DNA of 64,000 nucleotides from Mucor racemosus (taxonomy: Eukaryota; Mucoromycota; Mucoromycetes; Mucorales; Mucoraceae). Below, one piece after another: positions 49,911-59,735 of the stretch. Below the pieces are notes generated by a model. It was not told the DNA's origin and did no database searches. It worked only from the letters and a program-made list of their open reading frames with translations. The stretch covers positions 1,364,001 to 1,428,000 of the forward strand of contig JAPEHQ010000011.1 of NCBI GenBank assembly GCA_027405735.1, in the 5' to 3' direction. The translations under genes were made by a program, and so were the position numbers. The first letter of the stretch is position 1. Each line of letters starts with the position of its first letter.

Positions 49911-52228
49911 TTATCAATATTTGACAAACGTCGCATATCAATTTTCGTAACACCAGGTCCAACAACAAACCCTAACAAAAACACTGAAGTTTTAAACCAT
50001 GTACATTTATCCACATTTATGCGAAGATTAACAGATGTCAACCTGTTGATAACTAGGTTAATCAGTTTTATATGAGATACTGGATCCTTGCTAAATAAGA
50101 CAATATCATCTACATAATGCTCGACCCCTCCATAAAAGGTATCATCATCTTCAGTAGTATTGATATGTTGATTTTCTTTTTGCATTTCTTTTTTAAGTTC
50201 CATATGAATATCATTTAATAAAATAGACATGCATTTAACAAACAATGAACTCATAAATTTTAATCCGTAAGGGGCTCTAGACCAATGGTAAAACGAACCG
50301 TTATAACTAAAGGTTAAAGCTTCTCTCGAATTTTTGTGCACACTATACGACATGTATGCCTGATGTAAGTCAATTTTACTTATTATGCGTGCATTAGCCG
50401 AGACTCTATCAAAAATTTCGTTGATTTTAGGTACTGCATAGTTTTCATGATAATTTTGAGAGATGGCTGCATTAATTTTTCGTAGATCACAACAAATACG
50501 AAGCTTAGTAGGTTTGCCATTTAAATCCTTTTTTGGTACACACAACAACGGTGAATGATAAACAGACGATGGAATGGTCTTTTCCACAATACCATTTTCA
50601 AGCCATTCTTTTAGTTGGGCTTTTATTTCATTATGTGCATTAGCAGGTAATGGATATTGTCTCACAAAACAATCTGAAGGATCATCAATTGGGATTTGGA
50701 CAATACTTTCTTTCATTGAACATACAGCGTCAGGTCTTATTTTTATGTTTTGATCAAGAGAATTCTGAATAGCTTTCATTAGATCTTTGCGTTCAGTAGA
50801 GGATCCATAATCAGCGTTTTCAGGATCATAATCATTTTTCGTATCATAATTGATATTCTCGAATTGAGACATTTCTTTATTTAAATCTTGAGGCCAAGCA
50901 TGAGCGACACCACTAAGATAAATTTTTAATTTAGGTAAAATGTCAGAACCAAGCAGAACATCAAAATCTGTTTTCATTTCATCATTGAATTCAATGATTT
51001 CAAATTTATGTTTAAAAGAAATTCCATTTAAATAAGTTACTTCCATAGGCTCAGTTTGTCCAACCCTTTTGGTGCGACTATTAGTGCCATCTTCATTTAC
51101 AGACAAAAAGTTTAAATAACCCATAGTTTTTATATTTTTTATATTTTTGAAATCTTTATTTAAAATTGATTTATTGATAAAAGAAATATCAGCACCAGGA
51201 TCTACCTTGCCAAGAACTCTAATATTATTTAAAAGTAAAGGGGTGATTAGTTTAAAATCATTTTTATTTGTTTGTTTATTATTTTTGTACTCACAGTAGG
51301 AGTCTTCTTCCATGTTTTCACGAAAGACTTTTTCATTATCATCAGCCCTCTTTTTTCCTTTATTTTTCTTTTTACTAGAACCAGAACTACGAATAGTCAA
51401 AACGCGAACGTTTCTTCCAGTATTTTTTTCATGATATTCAGGACACGAATGCCCAAATACCCAGATTTTGCCACACCAAGTACAAAAAGTATTGCCAGTA
51501 GCCTTATGAGGCACATTCTTGCTTCCCAAAAAATTAGTTCTAGGAGGATGAGTAGACGAAGATGAAGACGAAGCAGAAGCAGAAGCAGAAGAACGTTTAG
51601 AAACATGACAATCTTTTTCATTGTGTCGAGCAGAGGCGCCACCATGATTTGGGCAAAAGAAATTGGAACCTTCAATGGTTGCTTTGAACCTCTTAGCAGG
51701 GCTTGATGAATTAACAGCAGTTGATGACGAAGTAGAGGCAGGACCACGAGATTTACTAATAAAAGTAATAGGACAAATTTGGGTGTTGAAAATGTTGATA
51801 GCAGCGGTATAAATTTCTTCAACTCTCCAATGTTCTCTATCAATATAAGTGCAGTGCAACAAAGTGTTGATTTGAGTTTGCCAATCTAGGGGAAAACCCA
51901 TCAAAAAAGCATCACCAATAGTTAAGTTATCCGCCTTATAACCGGCTTCAGAAGCAGCCTTATTGAATCTTGCTGTATAGTCGTCAGTGGTCTCACCAAT
52001 CTTCATAGCCGCATTAAAGACTTGTCGTCTTGATTGTAATTTTAGAACAGCATTATTACCAAATTTCTTGTTAAATAGGACACCAGCCTGGGTCCAGGTT
52101 TCACATAGCAAAAGCTCATTGTTCAGCCAAGCATCGAGATCAAAGTGCAAGGTAAGGGGAATATACCGTTTCCAGATATTTTCAATCTCTTCTCCACTGG
52201 AAGAAATTACTTTTTCAAATGATCTCAA
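49880..52228 (-). CDS. Retrotransposon Gag (capsid-zinc knuckle), protease and reverse transcriptase
   Basis: A 782-codon frame, open further upstream to about 52400. Gag capsid-like region: LTLHFDLDAWLNNELL, FNKKFG, MKIGETTDDYTARFNKAA. Zinc-knuckle-like FCTWCGKIWVFGHSCPEY. A Ser-rich linker. Protease VLGKVDPGADISFINKS, with DPGA in place of the usual D(S/T)GA. Reverse transcriptase: LRICCDLRKINAAI, SKIDLHQAYMSY, and the YVDDIVLFS active site with codons at 50105-50116. The usual PFGL.NAP motif is APYGLKFMSS here. The DPGA variant is noteworthy. Confidence 0.93.
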   Translation of the reverse strand: MRSFEKVISSSGEEIENIWKRYIPLTLHFDLDAWLNNELLLCETWTQAGVLFNKKFGNNAVLKLQSRRQVFNAAMKIGETTDDYTARFNKAASEAGYKADNLTIGDAFLMGFPLDWQTQINTLLHCTYIDREHWRVEEIYTAAINIFNTQICPITFISKSRGPASTSSSTAVNSSSPAKRFKATIEGSNFFCPNHGGASARHNEKDCHVSKRSSASASASSSSSSTHPPRTNFLGSKNVPHKATGNTFCTWCGKIWVFGHSCPEYHEKNTGRNVRVLTIRSSGSSKKKNKGKKRADDNEKVFRENMEEDSYCEYKNNKQTNKNDFKLITPLLLNNIRVLGKVDPGADISFINKSILNKDFKNIKNIKTMGYLNFLSVNEDGTNSRTKRVGQTEPMEVTYLNGISFKHKFEIIEFNDEMKTDFDVLLGSDILPKLKIYLSGVAHAWPQDLNKEMSQFENINYDTKNDYDPENADYGSSTERKDLMKAIQNSLDQNIKIRPDAVCSMKESIVQIPIDDPSDCFVRQYPLPANAHNEIKAQLKEWLENGIVEKTIPSSVYHSPLLCVPKKDLNGKPTKLRICCDLRKINAAISQNYHENYAVPKINEIFDRVSANARIISKIDLHQAYMSYSVHKNSREALTFSYNGSFYHWSRAPYGLKFMSSLFVKCMSILLNDIHMELKKEMQKENQHINTTEDDDTFYGGVEHYVDDIVLFSKDPVSHIKLINLVINRLTSVNLRINVDKCTWFKTSVFLLGFVVGPGVTKIDMRRLSNIDNWPIPKLPNK

Positions 52229-52361
52229 AAAATGATTTACTGATTCGTAAGCATCCTCCTTTGGAAAGTATTTGTTATTGCTGGACTTCAGTTGAAATTT
52301 TGGTAAATCTTGTCGGTTTAAACGAATACCTGAGGAGGGAGCAGTAATCTTGGTACCTGAG

Positions 52362-52787
52362 TTAAGGACTGCAGCAGAAACTTTGTCGTTGGAAAGTCTG
52401 ATTGATGTCTTTATTCATCTTTTCGATTTTCTCCCTAACTTCACTTAGTTGTTTTATAGCTTTTGGTTCGTTGGAATCAGTGGTAATCATATCAGCCATT
52501 AGACTAAGATACAGGTCTCGATGATAAATTATTTTTTTTAGAACATCCACCGGATTATTTTTCGTAGTGGCACTTGGAATAGAGATGGGAGCATTTGTGG
52601 TTTCTTGAGATGGAGCATCAGTCATTTCTGTATCCTCACCAGGTACAGTAGTGTTTAAATTCATTTGCTCTAAGCTGTCAGGAGCAGCAACCTGGCTTGA
52701 GATATCAACGGGAGCATCCACAGGAGCAAGAGGGGGAGAACCAACAGAGGAGGAGCTTTCAGGTGAATTTGAAGCAGTAGATGTCAT
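52362..52787 (-). CDS. Retrotransposon Gag N-terminal segment
   Basis: 141 codons from ATG 52787 (MTSTASNSPESSSSVG) in the untranslated leader position just after the 5' LTR. A low-complexity, Pro/Ser/Thr-rich start is followed by a helical segment (VLKKIIYHRDLYLSLMADM, SEVREKIEKMNKD). The frame stops at 52362. The downstream Gag frame is open from about 52400 with LSNDKVSAAVLNSGTKI, so a one-base change near 52390-52400 separates the two. Confidence 0.8.
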   Translation of the reverse strand: MTSTASNSPESSSSVGSPPLAPVDAPVDISSQVAAPDSLEQMNLNTTVPGEDTEMTDAPSQETTNAPISIPSATTKNNPVDVLKKIIYHRDLYLSLMADMITTDSNEPKAIKQLSEVREKIEKMNKDINQTFQRQSFCCSP

Positions 52788-52829
52788 TTAAAAATTAATA
52801 GAATAAATAAAAATGTTAATTGTAAAAAA

Positions 52830-53185
52830 TGCTACAAAAACGTAATTATAAAAAAGCGATGGGAAATACAATTATAACTCTTCTAAGTTTATTAAAGGTA
52901 TAAAGTAAAGCAACGATTCATCTACTCGATGGATCGTTGTGGTATTTATATTAAATGTCTAATTCAAATTACTAATGCAGTAATTTGATCTTCTTGGTTT
53001 TAAAGCTGATGGGAAAAGGGATCAGCAATTACTAATTCAGGTTATACAATTATCTATAATTGTTGTTTGTGATTTTAAATTATAGTTAAGTTTCTATATT
53101 TCATGATCTTGGTTCTCACACCAGATTCATGTTATTCATTACTAATTCAATTTGATGTGTGAAAGACTGCCAGTAGTTCACATCA
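52830..53185 (-). repeat. 5' LTR
   Basis: 356 bp, TG...CA, identical to the 3' LTR. The first internal bases (52829 downward, sense TTTTTTACAATTAACA) do not begin with the TGG expected of a tRNA-primed binding site. Confidence 0.95.
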
Positions 53186-53190
53186 AAAGT
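53186..53190. repeat. Target site duplication of the LTR element (right)
   Basis: AAAGT, matching 47199-47203. Confidence 0.9.
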
Positions 53191-53568
53191 CATAATAATT
53201 GTTCACAAAGGTTTAAATAATGATTGTTATGGCTCTGATTTATTATATCTTTATTTTTCGGAAAGTTGATAGCGAAAATGCTGATTTCACGCATTGCTTA
53301 CGTAAGCTGGGTTTAAGGTAAGGAGGTTATGTGTCACAGAGTATCCTTGTTTCAAAAGTTACCCTCACCTAAGAGCACACAGCTTAAATTTTGAAATACC
53401 GTCTATTTTCAAGGGCTATCAACAGAATGATTTTATAGTAAAATTAAGTATTCGAGCCATAACAATTGTTTACAAAGGTTTAAATAATGATTGTTATGGA
53501 TTTTTTTTATTGTATCGTTAGTTTTGGGTGAGTTGATAGCTCTTAAAAAAAGTTAAAATTTGTGCTGG
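53191..53568. other. Remaining body of the mariner-like element
   Basis: Non-coding AT-rich DNA. The phrase CAAAGGTTTAAATAATGATT followed by GTTATGG occurs twice (about 53205 and 53476), flanked by related CATAACAATTG words, an internal degenerate direct repeat of about 60 bp. Confidence 0.5.
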
Positions 53569-53589
53569 TTTAAAGCTGGTGGCACGTTA

Positions 53590-53752
53590 CAGGCTTAGCG
53601 CTGTGCTCTTGTGCAGTTTCTTTTATTGTGCCCATGTGCATATTGTTATTCTTTTAATCATCATATTGCGTGTTTACAACAGCTCAGGCTATAGTGTGGA
53701 GCCCACCTGGGTACAACAAAATTATCTTGTGCAGCACAGGTCGGCCGTAGTG
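53590..53752. repeat. Outer end of the right foldback arm (terminal region E')
   Basis: The reverse complement aligns along its whole length with 40104-40262 (GACCTGTGCTGCACAAGAT, CACTATAGCCTG, ATGCACATGGGCACAA, GAAACTGCACA). It ends GGCCGTAGTG, abutting the recombinase-like exon. A CACTACGGCC start recalls CACTA-superfamily ends, but no matching duplication is visible. Confidence 0.8.
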
Positions 53753-54711
53753 GCGACAACAAGCTACATCTTTATCAGTAAATTCCAAAGAAAACATATG
53801 AGACAAATCGATTTTTCTAGAGGTCTCACCACAAAGTAACACCATATGGTTCATCAAAAAACCCATCTTATCACGACGTAATGCTTCCGCCTGCATTTTT
53901 GAGCGGCCAAAATAATAATAACAAATGTCCATCAAGTCTTCTTTGGTATACCCATCTTGTATAAAACCATCTGCTCTATCTTCAGCGCATAATTGTTTTG
54001 AACTTCTTTTCATCAATAATTCTTTCAATGTTGGCCCACGAGAACTTCTGAAACCCATCGTATTTATGTTAGCCGATTGCTGTTTATTGAATAAGTCAAT
54101 ACAACAAGCTTTGATGTATTGCTTCAAAGTCTCATAAGCGTAACCTCTACGACGAACAGTAACTGTTCCATCCTCATTTGCATAATTATTCAACATTCCA
54201 TGATGATCCATAACCTCTTTCATATATCTCACTACCTTCAATTTGTTTACAAATATGTTTGAATGATGACTAGCTGTACACCAATCCTAAATATTTATGT
54301 GACGAAAGCTTAATATTTAACACGAAATATGTGTATATATGATATTATTAAAGGGATTATTTACATCTTAATATATAAATGTAATACTGTCAAGTTTGAA
54401 ATTTTTGCTCAAATGTAGTATATGATATATTATAAAGAAAAATTAACATCTTGAAATCATTGACGTATATATCTTAAATTCCACTTGTTTAGACTAGATA
54501 AGATGCAAGATTTCTATTGCGTATTGTGTACTCTTACATCATTTTCAGTAACAACAACGCGAGTTCCAACGGCTACCAGTGCCTCAGTAGCGGCATTTTG
54601 TATGTCATAGTTGGTCTGCTAATTAGCAGCAGCAGTAGTAGTCCCTGTTTGTCGACACCTTCTGTGAGAATTTCTATTATTGACACGGTTATTTGAAGAT
54701 AACATCTTCAT
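53753..54711 (-). pseudogene. Ndc10/Crypton-type recombinase-like gene, disrupted
   Basis: Two exons can be read: 54538-54711 from ATG 54711 (MKMLSSNNRVNNRN) and 53753-54286, joined in phase by a 251-nt GT-AG intron. Exon 1 has an in-frame TAG at 54619-54621 (after TTTAAAN). Exon 2 reads DWCTASHHSNIFVNKLKVVR, RRGYAYETLKQYIKACCIDL, GFIQDGYTKEDLMDICYYYF, then FLMNHMVLLCGETSRKIDLS HMFSLEF. The last phrase resembles the FLLGHYMLLRGE.RR...LSD.F.LE signature of the Ndc10-II/Crypton-type tyrosine recombinase proteins common in fungi. Coding is cut at 53752 by the end of the foldback element, so the catalytic C-terminal domain is missing. The protein family is a moderate call; the disruption is directly visible. 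Confidence 0.55.
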
Positions 54712-57378
54712 AATCTCAAAATCAATGGTATAATGTTCGAAAATTTATTTGTTTATTCATTTTTAACATTTATGATATTGTTTGGGTATTATTGTCAAAG
54801 ATCACAAAACCAAACTGTGTCCGGTCATTCAATGTCGTGAAACCTTTGTGTTGCACTATCTAAATTTTGAAAATATTACCTATGTGTTAAGTATGATTAG
54901 TATTTGACAAGCGATAAGTAGTATTAAGTAATAAATCAATTATAGTTGGGTTTAATGAATTTATTTGGTTAAAATTATTAATGAAGGAGGAGAGCAGATA
55001 TTTTTGAGAGTTATATATTATAGATAACAATTATTTCCAATACAATAAAATAAAGACTACAAATGATCATATCACGGAGAACGTATGGTCTTTATTATTA
55101 ATAAGCTAGAAAAGGAAGCCAGGAGCCATCAGGTCCTGAATTCTAAAAGTATTCATCATCATGCCATTTCAATTCCATTTGGATGACAGATTTAATATAG
55201 GATTGAAATAAGATTTGGCATAAATAATAGGCAAAAACCTATAATTTTTACTAATGCTCAATATCTGATTTGACAATTGCATATTTATATAAAATATGCA
55301 ACTGAAACTAATTCATGCAATTACTGTTGATTGAAACAACATGTAATGTGAACCATTACATGAGGCGCAGGTCTATGAATACTGTACTGATCCAAGTAAG
55401 CTTCCACTTTATATAGATATAGGTGTAAATAGGTACTACAAGTACTTCAGATACCAGCTTCTATAGGCCATTGTATATTCAGTAATTTTTGTCGTATATT
55501 TTCAGGTTTGATAAATAATACTTAAAAAAGAATACAATTAAAAGAGAATGAGTAATGAATCAGTTCTTCAGCTGTATAATAAAAACAAGATGTCGTTTAT
55601 ATAGATATAAAAGTATGGCCTTTTATATTGATTTGACATTGAGATCCTGAGATGTAATTTAAGGCAACATTGAACTATTAGATCTGTTTGATAGCAACCT
55701 ATGGATTAAAATGGATCAATCATAATTTAACCGTTCTTGCAGAGCTTGTGAGTTGTCTTGTTTCAATGCTGCGCTAAATATGCTTGGATGTTGATTTGAT
55801 AGCTACTTGATTGATTAACCGTTGGGATAAAATAATATGGTGTCATAATTGAGGTCTAAGCGTTCTTGGTAATTACTGGATTAAACTTGATACGCTAGGA
55901 ATTTCTTATATCCGATATCACGACTTTGCACTTCAATGCATGTCGTAGTCAATAGATTGTAAGATGTATTGATACTGTAGAAGGTGATAACGAATGGTAT
56001 TAGGTGGGATACAACAAATTTGAACAAAAAATTGGCTGCCTGCTATTTTTACGCTTACTGAGGTCAGTAAGCTCACCAGTTCTCGACGAATACTGTATGG
56101 ATTCAAATGACCTTCCGTTGCAATGGCAGGTACTTCTAGCGTTGATCCACAGAAATGTAAAGATAGATTTAGCCTCCCTGACTTGCTCTGGAAATGGAAA
56201 AATGAAAACTCATACTTTTTAAAACTACTTTGTATAAATGGTTTCAGGTATTCTTTGAAAATTTTTATAAAATCAAATAACGGTTCGAAATTGAATTTTA
56301 AAGTTGTATTTAATGCACAGTAGATATACAACTAACATATCTTGACTTCATTGACTAACAGCTGTTTTTGAAGAATTTTTGGATACATATTTGAAAAAAA
56401 AGTCTTTTCCTCTGCTTGAAAGAAATTTAGTAAATGGAAAAATGCTTGAAATCAATGAATATTAATTCGAATGGGCTGCAAGTTTCAAAATATATACTAC
56501 AGTTGTAACAGTATCCAGAGATACAATTTTAGCATCCTATTGATTTGTTGGTTAAATTGTAGGAATAAAACGCGCCCTTTTTGAAGTGAGGTTTATAGCT
56601 CACAGTAAACAATTTCAATTAGAATAGCGCTAAATCAGCCAAAACCAGCATATATGGCAATAGCAACAATCGAAATTAAAAAGTAAACGTCCGTTTTATA
56701 CATATTTTGATTTGTCAAAATTTATGAAAATTACATGGCAAGGAACGATGGCATACCTACACTATATTAACGTTTTTAATTTAAATTAAACAACGAAGAA
56801 TGACAATTGAATGGGATTGGAGTCGTCAATAATGAATCGTAAACACAGATATCAGTTAAACAAGGAAAACGACATTGAAGTTGCAAGCATGTTACACCCT
56901 AAAAATATCTATGAATGGATGATCATTGACAAAACCATGATTCATTCCTTTAAGATGTATTCAACTGCCTAGATTTTTGTTTTGTCAAATTCACGAATCA
57001 GGCACTAATGAAAAATCGTTTCATTGGACAAAGTTCTCCTTGAAAACCTAATAACATAAGCTTAATGAATCGTTAAATATTAAATATATTATTGTAATTG
57101 AGCTGAATCAACTATCAAGTATTAATAGTAATATTTAAATAGAAGATTTAAATATTGTATTTATGAGCATCGAAGCTTTTAATACGTTCTATATTTATTA
57201 ACCTTCAATAGAATATTGCTTCCTTTCAAAATTACAACTATCAATGTGACGCTTCGCAATTATGATGACGCATTCTGAGAATGCGTAACTTGAAAGTATC
57301 AAAAGCATACGCGTAAATTGAGTGCCTCATAATCTTCTCTCTTTTACATTCACATATAAAAGATAATAGTTTTATAAT
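54712..57378. other. Intergenic AT-rich DNA
   Basis: 2.7 kb with no supported gene. Open frames at 55933-56331 (minus) and 56004-56323 (plus) overlap on opposite strands and show no motif. Upstream of RPN10, 57250-57310 contains GATGACGCATTCTGAGAATGCG, whose CGCATTCTGAGAATGCG core is an inverted repeat (CGCATTCT / AGAATGCG). Confidence 0.5.
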
Positions 57379-58634
57379 ATGGTTATGGAAGCCTCAATGA
57401 TTGTGTAAATATCCTGTAGAATGCCTTAATATAAACTTGACTAAATATTGAAATTTTATACTATACAGCGTCGACAATTCCGAATGGATGCGTAACGGCG
57501 ACTACTCCCCTACTAGATTAGTTGCACAGAATGAAGCCGTCAACCTCATCTTCTCATCAAAGACACAGTCGAATCCCGAAAACACTGTTGGACTTATGAC
57601 TACAGCTGGAAAAGGACCTGAAGTTCTTGTTACATTGTCCACTGATGTCGGTAAGATCCTCACTGCCTTGCACGCAGTTAAAGCAGGTGGTCAACCTAAC
57701 TTTTTGACCAGTGTACAAATTGCATCGGTATATATCAATCAAATCAATTGTAGATTTAATCAAAAACTAATTGGAAATGGTTTTTTTTTTGTAGCTTGCT
57801 TTGAAACATAGACAAAACAGAAATCAACGTCAAAGAATTATTGTATTTGTAGGCAGCCCTCTTGAAAGCGATGAAAAGGCACTCGTTAAGCTTGCCAAGA
57901 AACTTAAAAAAAACAACGTTGCAGTCGATATTATCAATTTTGGTGAAGAAGCTGAAAACACTTCTCGATTGGAAGCCTTTATCAACAATGTTAACAATAG
58001 TGATAATAGTCATCTTGTCACTATTCCCCCTGGACCTCATCTTTTGAGTGATATGCTTATTTCTACTCCTATTATTGCTGGTGAAGATGGTGGAGCTGGT
58101 AACTTTGGAGCAAGCAGCGGTGGTGATTTCGAGTTTGGTATCGATCCCAGTCTCGATCCCGAACTTGCTTTGGTAATAAAAGTATTGATTACATATGGTA
58201 AACATTGATTAATCGAGATTCTTTTGTAGGCATTACGTATTTCACTCGAAGAAGAAAAAGCACGTCAAGAAGCAGAGGCAGCAAAGAATGGAACAAACAC
58301 AAAGGAAGAAGGAGAGTCTTCTTCTTCCGCTATGGCAATAGATACACAGCAAGACCAAACTGATGAAGATGCTGAACTTCAAGCTGCTTTAGCAATGTCA
58401 ATGAATGATTCTGCTGCACCAGCTCAAGATGAAGACGAAACTATGGAGGATTTAAATGAGGATGATGCACTTCAAAGAGCGCTGCAAATGTCCATGAACG
58501 AAGGAGGAGAGGCAAATGACGATGAAGAAATGATGTCGGCAGTTTTGGGTTCTTTACCTGGTGTTGATAAGAACGATGAACGTATTCAAAAGGCTTTGGA
58601 AGATATGGATAAGAAGAAGGATGATAAGAAATAA
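57379..58634 (+). CDS. RPN10: 26S proteasome ubiquitin receptor Rpn10 (PSMD4)
   Basis: Four exons: 57379-57404, 57469-57727, 57795-58172 and 58230-58634. The sum is 1068 nt, giving 355 residues. Rpn10 sits in the 19S particle and captures polyubiquitinated substrates. The N-terminal von Willebrand A domain (about 1-190) begins [20 protein letters not shown], with the first intron inside that phrase, and contains [14 protein letters not shown] and [10 protein letters not shown]. The C-terminal half has three ubiquitin-interacting motifs: [13 protein letters not shown] (split by the third intron), [12 protein letters not shown] and [11 protein letters not shown]. Yeast Rpn10 has one motif and animal orthologues two or three, so this form is animal-like. 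It ends in a Lys/Asp-rich tail. A second proteasome gene, RPT1, is 42 kb away; no shared promoter word was found. Confidence 0.97.
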
Positions 58635-59735
58635 TAATCTAATTTGTGGAGTCCATCAAAATAAAATAAAGTATAATCCCTGATTTTTTTTTCTTTAAAT
58701 GTAGATTGTGTGTATCTGTATTCTTTGATTGTATGAAATAAATCCCATTAATTATGTATGCTTTTTAGTTGTGCGAACAATTTATTATTGGTCCAGTCCA
58801 ATAATGTGTGTATGCAAACAGAAAGAAAGTTGGATGGATTGCAGAGTATTTTCAGATTCATTCTATTATCGAACCTGCTAAATACAGCAAATATTTGATT
58901 AATCTCGAGAATATATAGTCGGTAGCTCTTTAACTTTGGTTTCCAAGGCAAGGATCAGATTTGCATTTACTCTAAACTATGATTTCTTTAATGTTTTTCG
59001 CTCTTTCAACTGCCAAATTATGCCGTTTTTAGTGAAACAGCGACATTTGGCAACGCATTTCCTAAAAGTGCGTGATAAAGTATAGCAAAGTAAGTATTGT
59101 AAATGCATATAAGCCTAAAAAACAAATGTTCAATTCATAGAAACATAGACTGGAGTTTGGGTAGCTGAGGTACAAGAAGGATAACCCCAAAAAGTTGTGT
59201 GAAAAGCCAAAAAGGAACATTCAGGGAATTTTTTCTCCCCTAATTTTCCAATGAATCATACAATTCAAGTTTTATTATAGCCTTGTATGCCGACATTTTT
59301 TATATTGTTAGCTTTCATGATATTGCTATAGATTTATATAATGGAAATGGCAAATGTCTATTAAATTTATTCAGATCACTTACAGAAACCAGATGTTTAC
59401 ATGGATATAATATCACCGAACATTTCTAAAGCGGACAACACTATACCAACCTGCTTGAAACAGTAGATCATGGTTTGGGTTATGGCATTTAGCTTTATTT
59501 TCAAAGATTTATTGTAAATGTGTCATTCGTTTTAGCAGAACTTTCATTCAAGATCTAATACATTTCTTGTAAAACCTGAGCGATGAGTGTTTCCCCAGAT
59601 GACGTCTTGTAAGTGGTGTACCACACTCGGAGTTGAGGCTATGCACAGAAGCAACTTATAAATTAATTGCTTGCCACAACCTAATGTTTCTATTATTACA
59701 CTTTTTCTCTTTTTCTATATTATAAATCAAAAGAA
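58635..59735. promoter_or_regulatory. Intergenic between RPN10 and VPS35
   Basis: 1.1 kb, AT-rich, with the RPN10 terminator region (an AATAAA-like AAAATAAAATAAAG at 58660-58673) and the VPS35 promoter ending in a T/C-rich leader (59695-59725). No gene is supported. Confidence 0.5.

Larger units (their letters stand above)
47204..53185 (-). mobile_element. Ty3/gypsy chromovirus LTR retrotransposon, 5982 bp
   Basis: A complete structure on the minus strand: LTRs 52830-53185 (5') and 47204-47559 (3'), 356 bp each, beginning TG and ending CA, with no difference seen by eye, and AAAGT duplicated on both sides. The internal order is gag, protease, reverse transcriptase, RNase H, integrase, GPY segment, chromodomain, which defines the chromovirus branch of Ty3/gypsy. 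Identical LTRs mean a recent insertion. Three frame changes break the coding region (near 52390, 49890 and 49625). The chromodomain suggests targeting to modified histones. Confidence 0.96.
46700..53587. mobile_element. Tc1/mariner-like element, interrupted by an LTR retrotransposon
   Basis: A terminal inverted repeat ACGTGCCACCAGCTTTAAA (46700-46718) is repeated exactly in reverse complement at 53569-53587, with weaker matching for another 20 bp. TA flanks both ends (46698-46699, 53588-53589). Removing the element and one TA rebuilds CTGCACATACAGG, which is what the other arm of the foldback element reads at about 40260, so the insertion event is directly demonstrated. Without the nested retrotransposon and its 5-bp duplication the element is about 901 bp. 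It contains a decayed DDE transposase C-terminus. Confidence 0.9.
40104..53752. mobile_element. Foldback-like composite element with nested insertions
   Basis: The left arm (40104 to about 42700) and right arm (about 44606 to 46699, continuing at 53590-53752) are inverted copies of each other. Order is E-Y-X' on the left and X-Y'-E' on the right. The outermost 160 bp (E) is GC-richer and packed with TGTGCCCA/TGGGCACA words. The right end reads GGCCGTAGTG and the left end is the related TTATTAGGGC. Once the inner insertions are taken out, E' is continuous and matches E. No transposase for this element was found, and no target duplication is evident, so the left boundary may be rearranged. Confidence 0.65.

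Noticed and set aside
55933..56331. 132-codon minus frame and overlapping plus frames
   Set aside because: Both strands are open in the same place, there is no motif and the minus frame lacks an ATG start.
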